Assembly (NCBI RefSeq): GCF_001577525.1
Contig: NZ_CP013015.1
Location: 2,124,607-2,180,221 of the forward strand
DNA: 55,615 nucleotides
Direction of reading: 5' to 3'
Source: Candidatus Desulfofervidus auxilii
GTDB taxonomy: Bacteria; Desulfobacterota; Desulfofervidia; Desulfofervidales; Desulfofervidaceae
A program made the translations under genes and the position numbers. Under the pieces are notes generated by a model. The model ran no database searches. It was not told the DNA's origin and saw nothing but the letters and a program-made list of their open reading frames with translations. Shown here in pieces: positions 50,815 through 55,615 of the stretch (position 1 is the first letter of the stretch; each line of letters opens with the position of its first letter).

Positions 50815-51549
50815 ATGTGGAAAGGAAAGTTATATTTTAAAAAAATAAGAGATATTTTTTTCCCTCTTGTTTGTGCTGGCTGTGGTAAACAAATAAATAC
50901 AAATTCCCTCTTTTGTGTAGAATGTCAGGAATCTATCCAAGTTATCACCTTACCTTTCTGTCAAATCTGTGGCCGCCCTTTTCCCCTCAAATATACCTCT
51001 ACCCATGTCTGTGGTGGATGTCTTAAAAACCCACCATTTTTTAAAGCTGCCCGTTCAGTTTTTATTTATACTGAACCCATAAAGAGAAGCATTATCCAAT
51101 TTAAATTTAAAGGTAATACCGCTTTGGCCAATGATTTAGCTAAAATGCTCCTTTTTCATTTACAGGATTTCTTAGGACAAATTAAACCAGAAACAGTAAT
51201 TCCAGTCCCCTTGCATCTTAAACGACTAAGGGAAAGAGGGTATAATCAATGTGTGCTTTTGGCCCAAATAATTGCTAAATATCTAAAAATTCCTTGTGAA
51301 AAAATGGTGTTAAAAAAGGTAAAACCTACCCTTCCCCAAGTGGGACTTTCGCAGGCACAAAGGCATAAAAATGTAAAAGGGAGCTTTGCTGTCATTCATC
51401 CCCAATTGGTAAAGGGAAAGAGGATTCTTTTAATAGATGATGTCTTTACTACAGGCAGTACGGTTAATGAATGTGCAAAAGTCTTACATAAAGCAGGGGC
51501 CAGTGGGGTTTGGGTAGCTACTTTGTCCAGGACAACCGATGTTAGTTAA
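50815..51549 (+). CDS. comF: ComF-family phosphoribosyltransferase-like protein
   Basis: This 244-residue ComF/GntX-type protein has an N-terminal zinc-binding region with paired Cys motifs (CAGCGKQ, CVEC, CQICGRPF, CGGCLKNP). The phosphoribosyltransferase domain carries the PRPP loop RILLIDDVFTTGSTVNECAK. In competent bacteria ComF takes part in DNA uptake; in others it is of unclear use. It overlaps the nitrilase-like gene by 11 bp, so the two are translationally linked. Confidence 0.9.
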   Translation: MWKGKLYFKKIRDIFFPLVCAGCGKQINTNSLFCVECQESIQVITLPFCQICGRPFPLKYTSTHVCGGCLKNPPFFKAARSVFIYTEPIKRSIIQFKFKGNTALANDLAKMLLFHLQDFLGQIKPETVIPVPLHLKRLRERGYNQCVLLAQIIAKYLKIPCEKMVLKKVKPTLPQVGLSQAQRHKNVKGSFAVIHPQLVKGKRILLIDDVFTTGSTVNECAKVLHKAGASGVWVATLSRTTDVS

Positions 51550-52315
51550 GATAGGAATTATTCAATTGGATATTCATTTAGGAGAGATAAATAGAAATGT
51601 AAATTATGCCCTTTCTAATATCCAAAATATGGTGGAAAAAGGGGTGAGGCTAATTGTGTTGCCTGAATTATGGACGAGCGGTTTTGATTATAAACACTTA
51701 GAGAAAATAGCGGAAACTACACCTAAAATCTTACAGGAAGTTCAACAAATAATAACTGCTAATACCTTAGTAATAGGAACATTGCCGGAAATTAAAAAAG
51801 GGAAACTTTATAATACAGCTTTTTTGATAGATAAAACTGGATTATTAGATTTTTATCAAAAATCCCATTTATTCACTCCTAGCGGTGAAGATAAACATTT
51901 TACTCCTGGTAAGAAGGCAGTAGTTGTCACCACCCACTTGAGCAAAATTGGAGTGCTTATTTGTTATGATTTGCGTTTTCCTGAAATAGCTCGCTGTTTA
52001 ACATTAAAAGGTGCGGAAATATTGGCCATAAGTGCAGCCTGGCCTTTAGAAAGGATAGAGCATTGGCGGATTTTATTGCGGGCTAGGGCTATAGAAAATC
52101 AGCTATTTGTTATTGCTGCCAATGCTTCAGGGACTCAGAATAAAATAAAAATGGGAGGACACTCAGCGGTGATATCTCCAGATGGCACCTGTTTAATAGA
52201 GGCAGATGATTCTGAAACCATCTTAATTACAGAAATAGATTTAAAAAGAGTTTATACCTTCAGAGAGGAAATTCCCTGTTTAAAATCCAGAAGACCTGAG
52301 ATTTATAATGTATAG
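51539..52315 (+). CDS. Nitrilase-superfamily amidase (omega-amidase-like)
   Basis: This 258-residue carbon-nitrogen hydrolase has the full catalytic triad: Glu43 (LPELWTSGFD), Lys108 (YQKSHLF) and Cys142 (VLICYDLRFPE). The length and the YDLRFPEIAR context fit the omega-amidase / NIT2-like branch, which removes amide from alpha-ketoglutaramate or repairs deaminated glutathione. It sits between comF and rfaE2 with overlaps on both sides, an arrangement that does not reveal the substrate. Confidence 0.9.
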   Translation: MLVKIGIIQLDIHLGEINRNVNYALSNIQNMVEKGVRLIVLPELWTSGFDYKHLEKIAETTPKILQEVQQIITANTLVIGTLPEIKKGKLYNTAFLIDKTGLLDFYQKSHLFTPSGEDKHFTPGKKAVVVTTHLSKIGVLICYDLRFPEIARCLTLKGAEILAISAAWPLERIEHWRILLRARAIENQLFVIAANASGTQNKIKMGGHSAVISPDGTCLIEADDSETILITEIDLKRVYTFREEIPCLKSRRPEIYNV

Positions 52316-52808
52316 AGAAAAAATTGTTTCTTGGAAGGCACTGAAAAAAGAATTAAAAAACTGGCAAAAACAAGGGCTAAAAATAGTATTCACTAATGGA
52401 TGCTTTGATATTCTACACATTGGCCATGTCCGTTATTTAGAGGCAGCCAAAAAGTGCGGAGATAAACTGATTGTAGCCATTAATAGTGATTATTCTGTCA
52501 GAAAAATTAAAGGTAATCAGCGGCCAATAATGTCAGAAAAAGAGAGGACTGAAATAATAGCATCCTTAGAATCTGTAGATAGGGTAGTGATTTTTAATGA
52601 CCCTACCCCTTTGGCCTTGATTAAATTCTTAACACCAGATGTGTTAGTAAAAGGAGCAGATTGGCCTGAAGAAAAGATTGTAGGGAGGGAATACATACTT
52701 CAAAAGGGAGGAGAGGTGAAAACAATTCCACTTATAGAAGGGGTCTCAACTAGTAACATTATAGAGAGAATTTTAAAGAAGTTTAATAAAAACAAAAAAA
52801 TTCAATAA
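52308..52808 (+). CDS. rfaE2: D-glycero-beta-D-manno-heptose 1-phosphate adenylyltransferase
   Basis: This 166-residue single-domain nucleotidyltransferase corresponds to the C-terminal half of HldE. It has the cytidylyltransferase-fold motif FTNGCFDILHIGHVRYLEAA and ends with the ISSSxxR-type site EGVSTSNIIERILKKF. It makes ADP-heptose for LPS inner core, which implies a Gram-negative envelope. A separate kinase (HldA/RfaE1) is expected elsewhere. It overlaps the nitrilase gene by 8 bp. Confidence 0.93.
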   Translation: MYREKIVSWKALKKELKNWQKQGLKIVFTNGCFDILHIGHVRYLEAAKKCGDKLIVAINSDYSVRKIKGNQRPIMSEKERTEIIASLESVDRVVIFNDPTPLALIKFLTPDVLVKGADWPEEKIVGREYILQKGGEVKTIPLIEGVSTSNIIERILKKFNKNKKIQ

Positions 52809-52885
52809 CCAAAACAGACAAAAGATATTAATTATAAAAATGGATTTTGGGATTTAGCGTTTAGGATTCAGATATATTTCATTTT

Positions 52886-53551
52886 TTACCTAGCAATCAT
52901 TACCCGTATAATATCGGCTGCATTTTCAGCGTGGTCAGCAATATTACCAATATATTTGGTGGTCTCTAAAAGGTGGTGAAGGGTGAGACAATCCACTTTC
53001 TCTAAATTGAAGATGGTTTTTACAATACACTGGGCGATTTGGTCAGATTCATATTCCATCAGCCTGACTTCTCTAATCTTTTCTTTCACCAATTCTCGAT
53101 CTCTTTTGATAAACCCTACTGCGCGAGGTGTAATGTGAACAACTTCAGCCAAAATATCTACTGTTTGGATAGAAATGTTTAAAAGGGCTATAAACTCCTT
53201 TTTAATGGGTTGTAACACCACACCTTTTTTAAAAGAAAGCCAGACTACTATATCCTCGGCCCTATCTAGAATCTGGTCAAGCTCTCTAACTAAAGTAAAA
53301 AACTGGAATTTATCTACAGGCATAAAAACCCCTTTGGGCAGGCTATTTCTAATCTCTCTTTTCATATGGTCTGCTTCCTGTTCAATCTTACATACCTGTT
53401 CAGAAAATGTTTCAAAATCGGTATAGTTATTCTCTACATAGCTATGAACAGCCTTTTTAAGTATCTCTAGTCCTTCCTTTATTTTATCCACAAAAGGCGC
53501 TAGACTTTTAAATGGACAACTGACAAAACTATAAAAAAGAGGAACTCGCAT
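52886..53551 (-). CDS. DUF47/PhoU-like phosphate-transport accessory protein
   Basis: This helical protein of about 221 residues belongs to the DUF47 family (PhoU-like; TIGR00153 type). I start at 53551 (MRVPLFYSFVSCPFKSLAPF), behind AGGAGAGACTAT. Acidic/His metal-binding helices are visible (CKIEQEADHMKREI, LDRAEDIVVWLSF, TKYIGNIADHAENAADIIRV). DUF47 proteins sit next to PiT transporters and control them. Here the gene follows the PiT gene by 10 bp, which supports that pairing. Confidence 0.92.
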   Translation of the reverse strand: MRVPLFYSFVSCPFKSLAPFVDKIKEGLEILKKAVHSYVENNYTDFETFSEQVCKIEQEADHMKREIRNSLPKGVFMPVDKFQFFTLVRELDQILDRAEDIVVWLSFKKGVVLQPIKKEFIALLNISIQTVDILAEVVHITPRAVGFIKRDRELVKEKIREVRLMEYESDQIAQCIVKTIFNLEKVDCLTLHHLLETTKYIGNIADHAENAADIIRVMIAR

Positions 53552-53561
53552 ATAGTCTCTC

Positions 53562-54794
53562 CTATACAAAAATGGCTGTTAAAATTTTAAATATTAACAT
53601 ACTGGTTAATGCTACCATAGGTAAGGTAATAAGCCAATAGAGAATTATTTTAAAAATAATTTTTATATCCACTGCTTCAAAACCTTTAGCCAGTCCAATA
53701 CCAATTACCGCCCCTACTGCAGCATGAGTGGTAGAAACAGGCAACCCCAATTTTGAGGCTATAAGAATAGTAGCCGCTGCACTGAGGTCTATGGAAAAGC
53801 CCCTGGTATTTGTAAGATGGGTAATCTTAAATCCTACTGTTTTAATTACCTTATGTCCAAAAGTAATAATACCTAAAGCTATACCCAATCCTCCAAATGC
53901 TAATAACATAGGAGACACAGGCACCTTTTCTCCTACCCCTCCTGTCTTTATCACAAAATAGATTACCGCTACTGGTCCCACAGCATTGGCCACATCATTG
54001 GCCCCTTGACTTAAAGCCACACAACAAGAAGTAAAAACTTGAAGTTTCCTAAAAACCATCTCCACAATGTCATTCTTTATCATTCCTATCCATCTAGAAA
54101 TTAACATTTTTCCTAAAATACCTGATAACACACAAATTGTGGTAGCCACACCAAAACAACCCCATGTGCCCAAGGCAAGTTTTTTACCTAAAGGGGTCTT
54201 TAATAAAAAAGACATAGCAATTATAAACACCGCAAAAGCAACCAAAAAAGGACCAACCTTTTTGGTCATACCCACATAATCTTCTTTTTCTAGAATTGTT
54301 TTTCTAATAATTATAAAAAAAATAAAACCCAAAATCCCACTAAAAAAAGGAGATATTATCCAACTAGATACTATCTGGCCTACCTTTGCCCAGTGGACTG
54401 TTCCAAAACCACCAGCTATAATCCCTACCCCCATAAGGGCACCTACAATAGAATGGGTACTAGACACTGGCATCTCTGCCCATGTGGCTACAAAAACCCA
54501 GACACTGGCAGCAAAAAGAGCAGAAAACGAGCCAATTACGATAAATTCAGGGTGAGCAGAAAATGCATCAAAGGAGATAATGCCCTTTCTGACTGTTTCA
54601 GTCACATGTCCACCGATAAAAACTGCACCTACAAAGGTGAGAATGCCAGCAATAAACATGGCCTGTTTGATAGTGATGGCTCTGGCACCAACGGCTGAGG
54701 CCATAGAATTGGCTACGTCATTAGCTCCCAAGTTCCAGGCCATCGCAAAGCCTAGAACAAAACCACCTATAAGAAAGAACAAAGAATATTCCAT
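53562..54794 (-). CDS. pit: PiT-family inorganic phosphate transporter
   Basis: This 410-residue membrane protein has about ten or more spans. The two inverted PiT repeats carry the signatures NLGANDVANSMASAVGARA and SQGANDVANAVGPVAVI, and SSTHSIVG and STTHAAVGAVIG follow in each half. It moves metal-phosphate with H+ or Na+ into the cytoplasm with low affinity. It is transcribed with the DUF47 gene. Sulfate-transporting relatives (CysP-type) exist, but the DUF47 partner argues for phosphate. Confidence 0.93.
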   Translation of the reverse strand: MEYSLFFLIGGFVLGFAMAWNLGANDVANSMASAVGARAITIKQAMFIAGILTFVGAVFIGGHVTETVRKGIISFDAFSAHPEFIVIGSFSALFAASVWVFVATWAEMPVSSTHSIVGALMGVGIIAGGFGTVHWAKVGQIVSSWIISPFFSGILGFIFFIIIRKTILEKEDYVGMTKKVGPFLVAFAVFIIAMSFLLKTPLGKKLALGTWGCFGVATTICVLSGILGKMLISRWIGMIKNDIVEMVFRKLQVFTSCCVALSQGANDVANAVGPVAVIYFVIKTGGVGEKVPVSPMLLAFGGLGIALGIITFGHKVIKTVGFKITHLTNTRGFSIDLSAAATILIASKLGLPVSTTHAAVGAVIGIGLAKGFEAVDIKIIFKIILYWLITLPMVALTSMLIFKILTAIFV

Positions 54795-55020
54795 TGGAAA
54801 AAACCAATGTTAATTAGCACTTACCCTAGAGAAAGTCAACTAATATTTCTTCAGGACTTTCCCAGAATTTTCAGAAGCTTTCTAAAAAGAAAGGTAAGCT
54901 CCTCAAATCCGTAATAACTTTAAAAAACCTACAAATGGAATAACTGACCTTACGCATAGGTATGAAAAATCATTTTTTAAGGGTTGGAACCATACAAATA
55001 TTTTATTTAAGACCGTACCT
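54795..55020. other. Gene-free stretch upstream of the PiT gene
   Basis: This should hold the PiT promoter. I see no strong -35/-10 pair. The 15-base string aaatccgtaataact (near 54904) also occurs near 40311 upstream of pncB, pointing to a second small dispersed repeat. Confidence 0.35.
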
Positions 55021-55259
55021 GTCAAATTGGAACGTTAGCACGTTTACACGTTTGCACGTTAGAACGTTGGCACGTTAGAATTAGGAATTAGGAACTGGGA
55101 ATTGGGAATTTCTATTTTCTATTTTCTGTTTCCCGTTTCCCTTTCCTTCTTTATGCACGTTAACACGTTTACACATTGACACGTTTACATGTTAGAATTG
55201 GGAACTGGGAATTTCTGTTTTCCGTTTTCTATTTTCTTAACTGTATTTTGTAGGTTTGA
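55021..55259 (-). repeat. Dispersed word-like repeat, copy B (inverted relative to copy A)
   Basis: Its reverse complement begins tcaaacctacaaaatacag, matching copy A at 32164 nearly base for base for about 155 bp, and ends cgtgctaacgttccaatttg, matching 32469-32490. The first 60 bases on the plus strand are an ~11-bp degenerate tandem array (acgttagcacgtttacacg). It ends about 40 bp before the 3' end of the IS110 gene. Confidence 0.8.
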
Positions 55260-55300
55260 ACTTTCCATTTAAAAAGTCAAGTAAAAAATGGAAATATTTT

Positions 55301-55615
55301 TTAAGCAGCCTTCTCCATTTCCTCCTTTAAGATATAGTCTCGGTCTTCTTTTAACATCTTAAAAATAACTTTTATCAATTGTCTAGCAAGGCAGCGCAAG
55401 GCATGGTTATGCTCTTTCCCTTCAGTCCGTTTTTTAGCATAGTAAGTAGCGGATTCTGAAACATACCGAATTGTGCAGCCCGCAATTTCAATCATAGTTG
55501 CTTTACATATCTTATTAGCCTTATATACAACTCTTGTCCTTTTGTGTTTACCAGACTCATCATCTATACAGGCTACACCACAATAGATCGCAAGTTGCCT
55601 CTCGTTTTTAAATCT
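55301..55615 (-). CDS. IS110-family recombinase, 3' part (runs off window)
   Basis: This is the last 104 residues of an IS110-type enzyme entering from beyond the window. The C-terminal Tnp_20-type domain is visible: RFKNERQLAIYCGVACIDDE, SGKHKRTRVV, YKANK, and the terminal helix HNHALRCLARQLIKVIFKML. The conserved Ser of the second active site lies in the DDESG segment. It is a separate copy from that at 1-638. The two do not abut, because about 80 family residues would be missing if the window were circular. Both copies point the same way. Confidence 0.85.
   Translation of the reverse strand, partial: RFKNERQLAIYCGVACIDDESGKHKRTRVVYKANKICKATMIEIAGCTIRYVSESATYYAKKRTEGKEHNHALRCLARQLIKVIFKMLKEDRDYILKEEMEKAA

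Noticed and set aside
1-55615. Circular element joined through the two IS110 pieces
   Set aside because: Joining the ends would leave about 80 conserved residues missing from the recombinase, and the interior is full of essential chromosomal genes.

Overview
This window looks like chromosome from an AT-rich Gram-negative bacterium, most likely of the Desulfobacterota / Thermodesulfobacteria type. I infer this from the gene order secA-argJ-rpsB-tsf-pyrH-frr, outer-membrane porins ending in Phe, a heptose nucleotidyltransferase (LPS), a sigma-54 circuit beside TauE-type exporters, and a YedE/YedF selenium/sulfur operon. The assignment rests on gene content, not on a database search.

Layout. 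1-4325 is a mobile-element graveyard: the 5' part of an IS110-family recombinase with a structured candidate bridge RNA upstream, an IS91-type remnant, a nuclease-like gene bounded by 13-bp inverted repeats, and a tyrosine recombinase whose 3' end is replaced by a palindrome. 4399-13166 is a minus-strand housekeeping block (radical SAM protein, Usp, frr, pyrH, tsf, rpsB, argJ, secA). 13170-17000 is an accessory block that reads like an integron-type cassette array without an integron integrase: attC-like sites, an orphan membrane protein, a frameshifted lipoprotein and a large secreted protein. 17230-27026 holds a DUF72 gene, a histidine kinase / NtrC-type pair, two TauE/SafE exporters, a CBS protein and a porin. 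Three of these units carry near-consensus sigma-54 promoters sharing TGGCATGA, so this is probably one regulon. 27014-40256 is mostly housekeeping (coaE, rluD-type, carD-type, polX, DUF374, a DASS transporter, amidase, mutS, AMMECR1, pncB). 40418-41560 is a second cassette patch with a MazF/RHH toxin-antitoxin pair and a very clear attC. 41690-45767 is the most unusual part. 45773-54794 holds a flavodoxin and a HutW-like radical SAM enzyme, an alpha/beta hydrolase, an MFS transporter, a small lipoprotein, comF-nitrilase-rfaE2, and a PiT/DUF47 phosphate pair. The window ends with a word-like repeat and the 3' end of an IS110 gene.

Main discovery. At 43025-43121, between a porin gene and a selenium/sulfur-type operon (DUF3343-like, ribokinase-like, YedE in two halves, YedF/TusA), lies a tRNA with the full architecture of bacterial tRNA-Sec: 8-bp acceptor, 5-bp T stem, 6-bp D stem with a 4-nt loop, and a 7-bp variable arm. 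Its anticodon is GCA (Cys) and its discriminator is U73. It begins 3 nt after the porin stop codon and its encoded CCA ends 1 nt before the next ATG, so it is almost certainly excised from the operon mRNA. tRNA-Sec-mimicking cysteine tRNAs have been reported from deltaproteobacteria. This example and its context suggest a dedicated Cys/Se/S function.

Other notable points are a pair of inverted word-salad intergenic repeats 22.5 kb apart, orphan attC cassettes, a candidate IS110 bridge RNA, and a largely palindromic sigma-54 promoter that may fire in both directions.
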